64,000 nt of DNA from Arcticibacterium luteifluviistationis (GTDB taxonomy: Bacteria; Bacteroidota; Bacteroidia; Cytophagales; Spirosomataceae): NCBI RefSeq assembly GCF_003258705.1, contig NZ_CP029480.1, positions 2,170,001 through 2,234,000 on the forward strand. The letters run 5' to 3'. Made by a program: the position numbers and the translations under genes. The notes beneath the pieces were generated by a model, which saw only the letters and a program-made list of their open reading frames with translations, was not told the origin of the DNA and made no database searches. Below are positions 31,426 through 41,721 of the stretch, one piece after another. Every line of letters starts with the position of its first letter. Within the stretch, counting starts at the first letter, position 1.

Positions 31426-31429
31426 AAAA

Positions 31430-34400
31430 TCAATTCTTCAAAGTGAAGGATTTCAAACCCTCCCCATTTAAACCTACATATAATATTTCATTAAGGTAAG
31501 TGCTACTTCTTACATCACCCCTTATTTTTAAGCCTGAGGCTGACTGAGACACTGTTTCAAAACCACCCTTTCCGTCACCTTTTAATAGCAAACCATAATT
31601 GGCGTCCGATTTTCCTAAGCGTAACTTACTGTGAGTATTATTTCCCAATAGCAATATATCCTCTTTACCATCTTTATCGAAGTCTTCAATGTTGATTGAA
31701 AAAACAGGGGTATACTGGGCCTCTCTTGGTAGTTCAGCAACTTTATACTTATTATCAGGCTGACTTAAAAGTAAAGTAGTGCTCATGTAATCTGCTTTAA
31801 AATAATCAGCTGTTTTAAGCTCTGATGCTGGGAATAATTTATCCAAACCAACTTCTGAAAAGCTTTGATACGTTGTAAATTCTGGTCTAAATTTTGGTAA
31901 CTGGCTTAAAAGCTCATCCCGTGTTATGTAAGGATAACTCTTGCCTTGAATATAAAAGCAAAAGAGTGGATCTACAATACCGTTATTGTCAAAATCCTTT
32001 GAATAAAGCTCTAAAGGCTCTTTTCCAGTAGCCTGAAACTGTGTATTTAAGCCTTCATTACCAAGAATCAAATCTGGTTTACCGTCACCATTAAGGTCTT
32101 TTACCTCTAAAGTGTTCCACCAACCCAAATATGCTCTATCTAAAAATAGCTCACTGACATCTGTCAATTTACCTTTCTGATTTTTGAATATTTTAATACT
32201 CATCCATTCGCCTGCTAAAACTAACTCCTGACTTCCATCAGCATCTAAATCTACCCATTTTGCAGTTTTCACCAAACCCAAATCATCAAAAAGAGCTTCC
32301 TTGATTTCCTTAAACCCTCCTTTCCCATTGTTAATTAAAAAGTGGCTCTTTATGTGTTCTGGATATCTTCCTGGTAAAACGCCACCGCCTACAAATACAT
32401 CATCTAGTCCATCTCCATTGATGTCATTTACGGCTAAGCATGACGTACTATTATTCTTAAAGGTCACATTATTGCTTAGTCCAAATTTGCCACTTCCATC
32501 ATTTAGGTAAAACCTATCAGCTAAGCTTTCATCGTCGGCTTTTAATTGATGATAACCTCCAGCGGCTACCAAAATATCTAAAAAGCCATCGCTATTAATA
32601 TCTAAAAAGGCAACATCAATGTCTTCTCCTTTTTTCCCATTCGCTGGATTAGGGAGAATATTCTTCTTGAACCCACCTCCTCCATTTTGAAGAAAAACAA
32701 CCGCATTTTCTCCTAAAGCTCCACCAATAAAAACATCTTCCAGGCCATCTTTATTTAAATCTCCTTTAAGCATACATGGGCCAGTAAAAGACTGCTCGTG
32801 AATTAAAAGCGGCTGGCGGTCAAAGTCTCTATACTTGGTTTTCTTATGTTGATATGGAATTGGAGATTTCACCTCTTCAAAAAGAGTAATATTCGACCTT
32901 AAAGACTTAGAATCATCAATAGCGTCTTGAACATTTAAAATTAATGTTTGATTGGCTTTTACATCAGTCAAAATCTGAACCTTACCAGTAGGCCACTTAA
33001 TAGTCAATTTACCAATTGACTGTTTTTTTCCTAAACCCAAATTAAGCACTGGTGAAACGGAAGAAAGATACCCCCTTCCCAAATTTTGTTCTAAAGTCAT
33101 CACTTCATCACCCGACTCAAAAGTAAGTTTAGCACCTATCCCAAGAGGGTTCTTATCTGAACCTTCAAGCTTTATCTTCAGATAATTATTCTCGCTGTCA
33201 TTTCTAAAAACAAAAGCAGCTTTATTAATATTATTGACCACTAGGTCTAAATCACCATCATTATCCAAATCGGCATAGGTAGCTCCATTGCTATTAGATG
33301 CCTCACCTAAGCCCCAGTCCTTGGTTTTATTTTGAAAACCTCCACCATTTTGATTCTTGAAAATATAATTACCAACGTTAGAAGATGGCATGTGCGAAAT
33401 AATCTCCAATACATCATCACGCTGTAATCTGCCTTTTTCTTTCACAAAATCGTCCATGTACTTTATGAAGTCCAAATTTGTAAAATCTCTAAAATAACCA
33501 TTACTCACAAATAAGTCTTTCCAACCGTCATTATCATAATCTGCTAGCAAAGCAGACCAACTCCAGTCTGTATTAGAAACTCCAGAGAGCTGCCCTATTT
33601 CAGAGAATGTCCCGTTTCCATTATTCAACTGAAGCATATTTCGCATGTATTGATAATGGAAACCACTTCTTACATTAAGGTCAAACTTATTGAAATTATC
33701 AGGAGCCAAAAGCAGTTTTTGACGCCTGTTATCTTCTGGAAGCATGTCTAGCGTAAAAATGTCGACTTGACCGTCATTATTGATATCTGCTACATCATTA
33801 CCCATCGAAAATTGACTGGTATGCCCAATACTCTCATCTATCTCGTTTTTAAATTTCCCGTTTCTTTGATTGATATAAATGTAATCAGGCACCGAATAGT
33901 CATTTGAAACGTAAAAGTCAGGCCAACCGTCGTCATTAAAATCAGATATACCTAAACCTAAGCCATAACTTAAAGCTGAACCGTTTATACCACTACTTGT
34001 TGTTTTGTCTGTATAATAACCATTGTCATTCTGATAAAAGCGTAAACCTTTCTCTGGGTCGTCGGTTTTCATAAATTCGGCAGTACTTGCTTCGTTCAAT
34101 ATTGGAAGATTCTTAGGGTTGTGATTTAGCAAAAGCACATCTAAATCTCCATCTAAGTCAGCATCAAAGAAGTAGGCCTGATTACTAAACCCGGGGCTAT
34201 CTAAACCGTATTTAGCAGCCTCATCTTTAAACTGAGGTACTCCAGCTTCTGTATTCCCTTGATTGACAAAAAGCTGATTAACTCGTTTATGCGCAGGCAG
34301 TGTACCCGAGTAACATAAATAGATGTCTAATTTGCCATCGGCATTAATATCGACTACGCTTACACCTGTTTTCCATGGGCCAGGTCTTCCTCCTGCTCCT

Positions 34401-34741
34401 GAAATTTTGGTAATATCTTGAAAGTTAAAATCTCCATTATTGAGGTATAACTTATTCTCAGTCAAATTGGCTGTAAAATATAAGTCATCTAAATCATCTC
34501 CATTAAAGTCTCCTGCGGCTACGCCGGCTCCATTATAGAAGTATTCATACATCAGAATATTCGTATTCAGCCCTTCGGTGAGCGAATTCTGAAAGTTAAT
34601 ATTGGTTTTTGTTGGATATAGTAGTGTAAATAGGCTCCCATTGGCTTCTTCTGCCTTATCCAAGTCAGAATTAGAGCACGAAACGAGAATAAGAAAGCCA
34701 AAAGCAATACTTAATATTTTAAGGCTAAGGTGTTTTTTCAT
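31430..34741 (-). CDS. FG-GAP/VCBS repeat and ASPIC/UnbV domain lipoprotein
   Basis: The 1103-residue protein has lipobox LVSC (about Cys22) and many FG-GAP/VCBS repeats with Ca2+-binding loops of the form DxNxDGxxD (DFNGDDLDDLYF, DLDGDLDVLLLN, DINNDGQVDIF, DLNGDGKPDLILG). An ASPIC/UnbV domain lies near residues 530-615 (GRGYLSSVSPVLNLGLG, TIKWPTGKVQ). The fold would be one or two surface beta-propellers. Such genes often follow susCD in Bacteroidota and probably help recognise or handle the imported glycan at the cell surface. It is separated from susD by a strong terminator. Confidence 0.92.
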   Translation of the reverse strand: MKKHLSLKILSIAFGFLILVSCSNSDLDKAEEANGSLFTLLYPTKTNINFQNSLTEGLNTNILMYEYFYNGAGVAAGDFNGDDLDDLYFTANLTENKLYLNNGDFNFQDITKISGAGGRPGPWKTGVSVVDINADGKLDIYLCYSGTLPAHKRVNQLFVNQGNTEAGVPQFKDEAAKYGLDSPGFSNQAYFFDADLDGDLDVLLLNHNPKNLPILNEASTAEFMKTDDPEKGLRFYQNDNGYYTDKTTSSGINGSALSYGLGLGISDFNDDGWPDFYVSNDYSVPDYIYINQRNGKFKNEIDESIGHTSQFSMGNDVADINNDGQVDIFTLDMLPEDNRRQKLLLAPDNFNKFDLNVRSGFHYQYMRNMLQLNNGNGTFSEIGQLSGVSNTDWSWSALLADYDNDGWKDLFVSNGYFRDFTNLDFIKYMDDFVKEKGRLQRDDVLEIISHMPSSNVGNYIFKNQNGGGFQNKTKDWGLGEASNSNGATYADLDNDGDLDLVVNNINKAAFVFRNDSENNYLKIKLEGSDKNPLGIGAKLTFESGDEVMTLEQNLGRGYLSSVSPVLNLGLGKKQSIGKLTIKWPTGKVQILTDVKANQTLILNVQDAIDDSKSLRSNITLFEEVKSPIPYQHKKTKYRDFDRQPLLIHEQSFTGPCMLKGDLNKDGLEDVFIGGALGENAVVFLQNGGGGFKKNILPNPANGKKGEDIDVAFLDINSDGFLDILVAAGGYHQLKADDESLADRFYLNDGSGKFGLSNNVTFKNNSTSCLAVNDINGDGLDDVFVGGGVLPGRYPEHIKSHFLINNGKGGFKEIKEALFDDLGLVKTAKWVDLDADGSQELVLAGEWMSIKIFKNQKGKLTDVSELFLDRAYLGWWNTLEVKDLNGDGKPDLILGNEGLNTQFQATGKEPLELYSKDFDNNGIVDPLFCFYIQGKSYPYITRDELLSQLPKFRPEFTTYQSFSEVGLDKLFPASELKTADYFKADYMSTTLLLSQPDNKYKVAELPREAQYTPVFSINIEDFDKDGKEDILLLGNNTHSKLRLGKSDANYGLLLKGDGKGGFETVSQSASGLKIRGDVRSSTYLNEILYVGLNGEGLKSFTLKN

Positions 34742-34750
34742 TGGTTATAA

Positions 34751-34787
34751 ATGTAAAAAAATCTATCCCAAGATTGGGATAGATTTT
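34751..34787 (-). terminator. Intrinsic terminator after susD
   Basis: Perfect 14-bp arms AAAATCTATCCCAA and TTGGGATAGATTTT (34758-34787) are followed on the minus strand by a run of seven T. It should reduce read-through from susCD into the FG-GAP gene. Confidence 0.8.
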
Positions 34788-34813
34788 CAATATTTCACTT
34801 TAAATAGACTCTA

Positions 34814-36658
34814 TCAGTCAAAACCTGGGTTTTGAATCAAGTTTTCATTTCTATTTAATTCAGTTCTATTTAGAGGCAAGAAATACATTTTGTCTGCCCA
34901 TTGTCTATTTTCTTTTCCTTCATCCATATTGATTACTTCATAGGAGTAATTATAAATAGAAGTATCATATCTATAAACATCAACTGTTGCACCTGGTTTC
35001 AAAGAACCTACTATATTGATACCATTTGCTTGTCTCCCTAAAGTTTCTGGAGCAATCATCCATCTTCTAGTATCATGAAAACGTTGTTCTTCAAACACCA
35101 TTTCAATTCTTCTTTCATGTCTGTAACGGTCCATTAAGGCATCGCCTGACTCTGTAAGTGCAGGTAAACCTGCTCTAAAACGGACTTTGTTAATCCAATT
35201 CTTAGCTTCCGCATCTTCACCTAATTCAATACAAGCTTCCGCATAGTTTAAGACAGCTTCTGTATATCTCAAAACAGGCCAAGGAATTTCCTGCCATGTA
35301 TTTTGATCTACAAAATCATCAGCTGGTTCGGTAAACTTTCTGATATAATAACCAGTATAGCTACCATTCCAATCTTCAATAGGACCATTTCTAGTATCTA
35401 AACCAAAATGAGTATCTCCACTTGGAAGTTCATACTGTCCTGTTTGAATTTGACCTAATGGGTCACGTGGCTGATTTGCAGAAGCTCTTGGCTTCCACTG
35501 AGCACCATCATAAAGAACAGATGCATAGAATCTTGGATCTCTATTGTCATAAGGCTTTGCAGCATGCTCTGCATTATCCCAATCAAAAGAAGAACCGTCC
35601 ATCATCTCATAGTCATCCACTAATAAAGATACTGGCGTATTTCCAGCCCAGTTGTTGTATCCGTTAGGACCATTAAAAAGACCTTGTCTTCCTCCACCTT
35701 CTCTTTTAGCACTGATGAAATATCTCCCGAAAATCAAGTCGTCTTCACCACCATTTCTAGAAAGAGAAGTATTCATGTAGTTCTCTTTTCCTTGCTCAGC
35801 AGAAACTGGCTCAGAATTATTCAAGAAAGCACCAGTACCTTTATCCAATACTGCTTTTGCAGCAGCTTTAGCCGCTTGCCATCTAGCTTCTTGGCTTCCA
35901 GAAATGTACCCCAATAATTCTTTATTAGAAAAACCTGAAATCACAGAAGACTTTGCAGAGGCAGTTGGTATATCATGCAAATCACTGGCTGCATAAAGCA
36001 ACACTCTTGATTTCAAAGCCAATGCCGCTAACTCCGTAGTCCTTCCAGAAGCAAGGTTTTTTCCACTTAATAAAGTAGCTGCATCATCTAAATCTTTAAC
36101 TATAAAGTTCACACAATCTTCATATGAATCTCTAGATACTAAGAAGTCGTCATCACTTAAGCCATAGCTTTTATCGATAATTGGAAAACCTCCAAAATAA
36201 CGAAGCAATTGCTGGTAGTAATAAGCACGCATAAACTTAGCTTCACCCATTAAACGATCTACTAAGGCACCGTCTTCAAGTTGAGGCTCACTTAATTGCT
36301 CTATCGCTACATTGGCAGCTCTGATATAAGTAAACATGTTAGCCCAATCGTAAGTATTATTAATCCAACCCGGATCTGCCGAATTAGATCTTGACTCCGT
36401 AACGGTAGTGATATTTCTACCTGGGTGTGTAAACATGGTTTCATCTGTTAGCGAAGCCAACATTTGCTCATCAAAGCCTCCGTTTCCAATACCCCTATAG
36501 ATATTAGTAACGGCTGCCTCTGCCAAGGCTGCATCCGACCAGACGGAAGATTCTGAAACCTCACCTAACGGCTGTGTATTTACGAAATCATCATTACAGC
36601 CGGTTACTGCAAACAATGATACCAGAAATGGTAATAATATATATTTTGTTTTTTTCAT
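34814..36658 (-). CDS. SusD/RagB family nutrient-binding outer-membrane lipoprotein
   Basis: The 614-residue protein has a lipoprotein signal with lipobox VTGC (Cys21) and the start DDFVNTQPLGEVSESSVWSD typical of SusD. A TPR-like helical core carries GEAKFMRAYYYQQLLRYFGGFPII. The C-terminal part shows PVLRYTEAVLNYAEACIELG and RHERRIEMVFEEQRFHDTRRW. It binds a glycan or other ligand on the outer surface and caps the SusC channel. It follows susC by 12 bp. Confidence 0.96.
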   Translation of the reverse strand: MKKTKYILLPFLVSLFAVTGCNDDFVNTQPLGEVSESSVWSDAALAEAAVTNIYRGIGNGGFDEQMLASLTDETMFTHPGRNITTVTESRSNSADPGWINNTYDWANMFTYIRAANVAIEQLSEPQLEDGALVDRLMGEAKFMRAYYYQQLLRYFGGFPIIDKSYGLSDDDFLVSRDSYEDCVNFIVKDLDDAATLLSGKNLASGRTTELAALALKSRVLLYAASDLHDIPTASAKSSVISGFSNKELLGYISGSQEARWQAAKAAAKAVLDKGTGAFLNNSEPVSAEQGKENYMNTSLSRNGGEDDLIFGRYFISAKREGGGRQGLFNGPNGYNNWAGNTPVSLLVDDYEMMDGSSFDWDNAEHAAKPYDNRDPRFYASVLYDGAQWKPRASANQPRDPLGQIQTGQYELPSGDTHFGLDTRNGPIEDWNGSYTGYYIRKFTEPADDFVDQNTWQEIPWPVLRYTEAVLNYAEACIELGEDAEAKNWINKVRFRAGLPALTESGDALMDRYRHERRIEMVFEEQRFHDTRRWMIAPETLGRQANGINIVGSLKPGATVDVYRYDTSIYNYSYEVINMDEGKENRQWADKMYFLPLNRTELNRNENLIQNPGFD

Positions 36659-36670
36659 TTTTTTCCTTGA

Positions 36671-39600
36671 TTAAAATGTTACTGAAATACCAGTATTTAA
36701 CACTCTTGCTTGAGGGTAATACTGACCTGTAGAAGAATCCGATTCAGGGTCTAACACTTTAAGCTTATTCATAAAATCGAATAAGTTAAGTCCATTAGCA
36801 TAAACTCTTAAGTTACTCAAACCAAGTTTAGAGCTAACCGTTGATGGTAACGTAAATCCTAATTCGAAGTTTTTCAAACGGATATAATCAGCTTTTCTAA
36901 ACCAATAAGTGTTACCATTAGAATAATACTGGTCACTTCTGTTGGCAATTCTAGGGTCAACACTACTTGGATTATCCACAGACCATCTGTTCTCATAAAT
37001 ATCTAAGAAGTAGTTACCAATATTTCCAGACTCTCCAGCACTGATGTATTGTCTAGCACCAAAAGCTCCTTGAATTAATACAGATAAGTCGAAAGCTCTG
37101 TAAGAAACTGACAAGTTAGCTCCACCTTGAAAAAGAGGAATATTGTTAAAGTCCATTCTTACTCTATCGTCTGGTGTAATTTTACCATCACCATCGTAAT
37201 CTTGATACTTCATATCACCAGGTCTTAGTGTATTTACCAATGCTGAATAATCTAACTGATTACCGTCAATTTCTGCTTGGTCTTTAAATACACCATCATA
37301 CTGATAAACTAAGAAAGTATTGATAGGCTTACCTGTAGATTTTTGCCAATCTGGAGCTCCTGGAGCTTCATCCCAGAAAAGAATCTTATTCTTGGCATAG
37401 CCACCGTTTACACTTACTTGATACTTAACATCTCCTGCATTACCTCTGTAACCGATATTAATATCAAATCCTTTATTGGCAACCTCTCCAATGTTTTCAG
37501 CAGGAAGAGATAATCCAGTACTTTGAGGAACTGAAGCATTTTTTCTCCAAAGAATATTAGTTCTTTTATTGTAGAACAAATCAAACTCGAAAAATAAAGA
37601 ACTCTTAAAAAGATCCCCTTCTATACCTATGTTAGAATTGTTAGCAACCTCCCACGTAATTCCTGGGTTTGGTACACGTGTTTCATAGAGTGTTTTAGTT
37701 TCTGCTCCATTAATAATGTAACTATCAAAACCATAAGTTGACAAGAACTGATATTCTTGAAGTTCATCGTCATAATAAATATTATCATTACCCATTTGCC
37801 CCCAAGAACCTCTCAATTTTAAGTACGTAATGGCTGGAATGTTTTTAATAAAACTCTCTTCAGACATTACCCATCCTGCTAACACTCCTGGAAAGAAGCC
37901 AAATCTTGTTTCTTCAGGAAAGATGTAAGAACCGTCATTTCTCCAAAGAAACTCAGCTAAATACTTCTCTTTATAGTTATAAGCCACCCTTCCAAAATAA
38001 TTTAGACGGGCTCTTTCAAAAGTATCATTCCCACTTCCATTATTCTTTTCGGCATCACCACCTGCAAATAATTGGTCAATAGCTGGAGATAAGAAATACC
38101 TTCTATAAGCATTGAAGTCATCTCCCTCAATAGTTTCTCTATTAACACCTGCTAAAATAGTAGCAGAGTGATCGCCCCATTGTTTTTCATAGGTACCAAT
38201 TCCTCCTAATAAAATATTAAGTTGATTAACATTTCCAAGATTTAGATTTGGTTCCGCTGGCCCCCTTTGATTAGGCACTAATACTGGCGTTACACCATCA
38301 GCTTCAAATCCACTTCCTCTTTCATAAAGCGTCCATGGAATTTCCCATCTTTTAGTATTTTTTATCAACTTATCGATAGCCGCGTTTGCTGTAAATTTAA
38401 GACCTTCAACACCTGGTATTTTAATATTTAAAGAACCGTTGGTCTGAATATAGTCTCTTCTGTCTCTGTCATAACCAGTTAAATCTGTAGTTACTACTAC
38501 TGGATTTTGACCATTTTCAATATCTGGACCAGGCTTACCATTAGGCCAAAAAGCTGGCTGATTTGGCTTACCTCTCATAGACATTCTAAAGATAGCAGCA
38601 GCAGACTGCGTAGGATAATGTCTAAATTCTTCACGAAGACTGGCTCCTATTTGCATGTCAACATATTTATTAATGTTGGCATCCAAGTTAATTCTCAAAT
38701 TATACTGCTCATAACCCGTAGCCGAGTTTTTGTAGTAAGCATCTTGTTTCTGATACCCTAAAGATGTCATGTATTTCACATTATCTCCACCACCTATTAA
38801 CTGGATATTATGCTTAGACTGTGGAGACCATTTTTTCAATGTTTCTCCATACCAATCTGTATCAGGGTGACCCCAAGGATCTGAGCCATTAGAGTAAAGC
38901 TCCATATCTTCAGGAGAATAAGGAGCAGTACGATCACCATAAGCACCAGTTGCTTTATAAGCATCATTAGCTGCTTGCCATTGAGACGTAGGAAGCTCGT
39001 ACACACTTAAGTCATTCAGCATTTCTGCGTATTGTCTGGCGTTTGCTAAATCTGGAACTTTGGTTGGTTGAGAAAAACCTTGATTAAACTGATAAGACAA
39101 TTCCGGCTTTCCGGTTTTACCTCTTTTAGTTGTTACTAGAATTACCCCATTAGCAGCTCTTGCTCCATAAATAGCAGCAGATGCATCTTTAAGTACAGAA
39201 ATACTTTCGATGTCATTCGGATTTAAACGTTCAAATCCACCAGCTCTATCAGGAATACCGTCAATAACTACCAAAGCACTATTATTACCCAATGTATTAG
39301 AACCACGAATTCTAATTTGAGAACCATCAGCACCTGGCTCACCGCTTCGGTTTACAGCTATAACACCAGCCATTCTACCTGCGATAGAGTTAGAAACGTT
39401 AACAGCAGGAGACTTCATAAGTTCCTCGCCTTTTACAGCTGCTACAGAACCTACTACTGTTGCTTTCTTTTGAACACCATAACCTACTACCACAACCTCA
39501 TCAAGTTGCGAAGCATCAGGTTCAAACGAAACATTAATAATTGATTGAGAACCTGCCACAATCTCTTGGGTTTTGTACCCAATAAAAGAAAAGACGATAA

Positions 39601-39868
39601 CCGATTTTGGACCAGAAGCTTCAAATTTGAAATTCCCTTCCAAATCAGTAGAGGTTCCTTTAGTTGTTCCTTTTTCTATTACAGAAACACCAGGCAAACC
39701 TTCACCGTTTTCATCGGTTACTTTTCCACTAATACTTTGAGCCGCATTAGCCTGAAACACAAACAATAGAAGGCACAGAACAGAGAATAAATTCTTGAGG
39801 GTTGAACTTTTACAAGAATGCATTAACAGTCCTCTACCTACTTTTGATAAAGTAGTTTTTTTTGTCAT
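36671..39868 (-). CDS. SusC/RagA family TonB-linked outer-membrane transporter
   Basis: The 1065-residue protein starts at ATG 39868 (MTKKTTLSKVG); a TTG nine bases upstream in frame is less likely. A signal region is followed by a CarboxypepD_reg-like domain (SGKVTDENGEGLPGVSVIEKG), then LDEVVVVGYG, the plug (RMAGVIAVNRSGEPG, IRGSNTLGNNSALVVIDGIP, VLKDASAAIYGARAANGVILVTTK), and a beta-barrel to the C-terminus. It forms the substrate channel with SusD. No sigma/anti-sigma pair or glycoside hydrolase adjoins it, so the substrate is not evident. Confidence 0.97.
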   Translation of the reverse strand: MTKKTTLSKVGRGLLMHSCKSSTLKNLFSVLCLLLFVFQANAAQSISGKVTDENGEGLPGVSVIEKGTTKGTSTDLEGNFKFEASGPKSVIVFSFIGYKTQEIVAGSQSIINVSFEPDASQLDEVVVVGYGVQKKATVVGSVAAVKGEELMKSPAVNVSNSIAGRMAGVIAVNRSGEPGADGSQIRIRGSNTLGNNSALVVIDGIPDRAGGFERLNPNDIESISVLKDASAAIYGARAANGVILVTTKRGKTGKPELSYQFNQGFSQPTKVPDLANARQYAEMLNDLSVYELPTSQWQAANDAYKATGAYGDRTAPYSPEDMELYSNGSDPWGHPDTDWYGETLKKWSPQSKHNIQLIGGGDNVKYMTSLGYQKQDAYYKNSATGYEQYNLRINLDANINKYVDMQIGASLREEFRHYPTQSAAAIFRMSMRGKPNQPAFWPNGKPGPDIENGQNPVVVTTDLTGYDRDRRDYIQTNGSLNIKIPGVEGLKFTANAAIDKLIKNTKRWEIPWTLYERGSGFEADGVTPVLVPNQRGPAEPNLNLGNVNQLNILLGGIGTYEKQWGDHSATILAGVNRETIEGDDFNAYRRYFLSPAIDQLFAGGDAEKNNGSGNDTFERARLNYFGRVAYNYKEKYLAEFLWRNDGSYIFPEETRFGFFPGVLAGWVMSEESFIKNIPAITYLKLRGSWGQMGNDNIYYDDELQEYQFLSTYGFDSYIINGAETKTLYETRVPNPGITWEVANNSNIGIEGDLFKSSLFFEFDLFYNKRTNILWRKNASVPQSTGLSLPAENIGEVANKGFDINIGYRGNAGDVKYQVSVNGGYAKNKILFWDEAPGAPDWQKSTGKPINTFLVYQYDGVFKDQAEIDGNQLDYSALVNTLRPGDMKYQDYDGDGKITPDDRVRMDFNNIPLFQGGANLSVSYRAFDLSVLIQGAFGARQYISAGESGNIGNYFLDIYENRWSVDNPSSVDPRIANRSDQYYSNGNTYWFRKADYIRLKNFELGFTLPSTVSSKLGLSNLRVYANGLNLFDFMNKLKVLDPESDSSTGQYYPQARVLNTGISVTF

Positions 39869-40173
39869 ATCTAACAAATGTTTAGAGTGTATTTATTGTC
39901 TTGTAGGCCCTCTTAGGTAGTAATTAGGTTTTGCAAAGATATAAATAATTCAATATAAAAGGAGAATTTTCATAGGCATAAAAGGCCCGATGGTATACTT
40001 CTCTCGCTTTCACGCAGATAGCTACACAAAAACTTATTTGCCGGTAAAATTCACACTATAATTGCATTAAATATTTAAAAATCATAAGTGAACAAAGCTG
40101 TGTAACGTAACTAATATACGCAACTGCATTTCACACATTTTTTATTCAACCCTTAAAGTCTTAAAACAAGAAC
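39869..40173. other. Divergent intergenic region between susC and the DUF1080 gene
   Basis: The 305 bp hold no gene. On the susC strand a TATCTTTG box lies at 39934-39941. I saw no long dyad or obvious operator here. Confidence 0.5.
39934..39941 (-). promoter_or_regulatory. Candidate -7 box for susC
   Basis: TATCTTTG on the minus strand fits TAnnTTTG and would give a leader of about 60 bases. A -33 TTG at the ideal distance was not seen. Confidence 0.4.
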
Positions 40174-40992
40174 ATGAAAAACGTAAGCCTACTAGCTCTA
40201 ATTATCATTTCCATAATTGGTTGTAAACCTGAAACCCCAAAAGAAGAGTGGGAATCACTATTTAATGGCCAAAACCTAGACGGATGGGACATAAAGATTT
40301 CAGGTCATGAACTAAATGACAACTTCAAAAACACATTTATAGTAGAAGACAGCATCATAAAAGTAAATTATGCCGAATACGACACTTTCACTCACGAATT
40401 TGGACACCTCTATTATAAGGTACCTTACTCTAAATATAGATTAAGAATGCAGTACAGGATTTTTGGCGAACTAACCCCTGGAAGTCCATACTATGCTGAA
40501 GCCAATAGCGGCGTCATGCTGCATGCACAATCTGCCGCTAGTCAGCAGTTAAATCAAGATTTTCCTGCATCAATAGAAATGCAGTTTCTTTCAAGAATTG
40601 ACAGCAGCGACAGAGCCACAGGAAACCTTGCATCTCCTGGCACACATGTCATACGCGACAATAAATTATACACTGACCATATGATGTACGCTACCGGCAA
40701 AACATTTGAAGACCAATGGGTCAATGTGGAAGCTATAGTTTTAGGTGACTCTGTAGTTCATCATGTAGTAGAAGGAGACACGGTTCTTACCTATTATAAC
40801 CCTCAAATAGGAGGCTGGGAAAAAGACACCACAGACAGATGGTTAAAAGATAAAACTTGGGTCAAAAAAATGGCAGGAACTCCTCTAAAAGAGGGATACA
40901 TAGCTCTACAAGCAGAGGGACACCCTGTATGGTTTAGGAATATTGAGATTCTTGATTTATCAAAACCCAACAATTCTAATGGTTCAGAATGA
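40174..40992 (+). CDS. DUF1080 (3-keto-disaccharide hydrolase-like) lipoprotein
   Basis: The 272-residue protein has a lipoprotein signal ending in SIIGC (Cys17). A single DUF1080 jelly-roll domain follows (EWESLFNGQNLDGWDIKI at the start; YRLRMQYRIFGE, ANSGVMLHAQS; ending YIALQAEGHPVWFRNIEIL). Family members include hydrolases acting on 3-keto-disaccharides. It may process 3-keto-glycosides formed by exported Gfo/Idh/MocA enzymes such as the one at 11574-12863; this link is inference. It is divergent from susC. Confidence 0.9.
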   Translation: MKNVSLLALIIISIIGCKPETPKEEWESLFNGQNLDGWDIKISGHELNDNFKNTFIVEDSIIKVNYAEYDTFTHEFGHLYYKVPYSKYRLRMQYRIFGELTPGSPYYAEANSGVMLHAQSAASQQLNQDFPASIEMQFLSRIDSSDRATGNLASPGTHVIRDNKLYTDHMMYATGKTFEDQWVNVEAIVLGDSVVHHVVEGDTVLTYYNPQIGGWEKDTTDRWLKDKTWVKKMAGTPLKEGYIALQAEGHPVWFRNIEILDLSKPNNSNGSE

Positions 40993-41001
40993 TTTGTGAA
41001 G

Positions 41002-41009
41002 TACATTTG
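41002..41009 (+). promoter_or_regulatory. Candidate -7 box for the ccm operon
   Basis: TACATTTG matches TAnnTTTG and lies 15 bases before the ccmB start. Confidence 0.4.
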
Positions 41010-41024
41010 CAATAAGAAAAGCAG

Positions 41025-41687
41025 ATGAAAGAAATTATTGCACTTTTGGGTAAAGAATTCACCTTGGAATGGCGTAATAAATACGCCTTCAATGGGATGA
41101 TACTCTACTTGGTATCCACTGTTTTCATTTGCTATTTAAGCTTCAGGATTAAGTCAAACTCACTGACTCCGCCAGTATGGAATACGCTTTTTTGGATAAT
41201 CATTCTTTTTACTGCCATTAATGCCATTTCGAAAAGTTTTGCTCAAGAGCATAAAAACAGACAGCCTTATTACTATTCGCTAGCTAATCCAGAGGCCATT
41301 ATTCTGTCCAAATTGATTTATAATTTTATTTTAATGCTTATCCTGACTTTTGTAGGCTTTGGCATTTATATATTATTCTTAGAAAATCCCGTTCAAGATT
41401 TACCTTTATACGCCACTTCTTTAGCACTGGGGGCCCTTGGGTTTTCTGGAATACTAACATTAGTAGCAGGCATTGCTTCAAAAGCGGAAAACACAGGTTC
41501 ATTGATGGCACTTTTAAGTTTCCCTATCATAATTCCTATGTTATTGATGCTTATGAGGCTATCAAAAAACGCCATGGATGGCCTAGCTTTCTTTGTAAGT
41601 AAAGACGAAATTTGGACCTTGGTATCTATTGATACCATTGTAATAGCTTTAAGTTTTGTGCTTTTCCCATATCTATGGAAAAGCTAA
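41025..41687 (+). CDS. ccmB: Heme exporter membrane protein CcmB
   Basis: The 220-residue protein has six probable transmembrane helices and the CcmB pattern (GKEFTLEWRNKYAFNGMILY at the start; FAQEHKNRQPYYYSLANPEAIILSKLIYN in the middle, quoted in part; SFPIIIPMLLMLMRLSK later). With CcmA, which is not in this window, it forms the ABC-type membrane part for cytochrome c maturation. It heads a plus-strand run ccmB-ccmC-ccmD-ccmE. Confidence 0.92.
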   Translation: MKEIIALLGKEFTLEWRNKYAFNGMILYLVSTVFICYLSFRIKSNSLTPPVWNTLFWIIILFTAINAISKSFAQEHKNRQPYYYSLANPEAIILSKLIYNFILMLILTFVGFGIYILFLENPVQDLPLYATSLALGALGFSGILTLVAGIASKAENTGSLMALLSFPIIIPMLLMLMRLSKNAMDGLAFFVSKDEIWTLVSIDTIVIALSFVLFPYLWKS

Positions 41688-41721
41688 TTTTTGATTTAAA
41701 ATAGACTTTGAAATAATTATT

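Noticed and set aside
39869-39877. TTG start for susC nine bases upstream
   Set aside because: The ATG at 39868 gives a normal N-terminus; three extra residues from a rare start codon are not supported.
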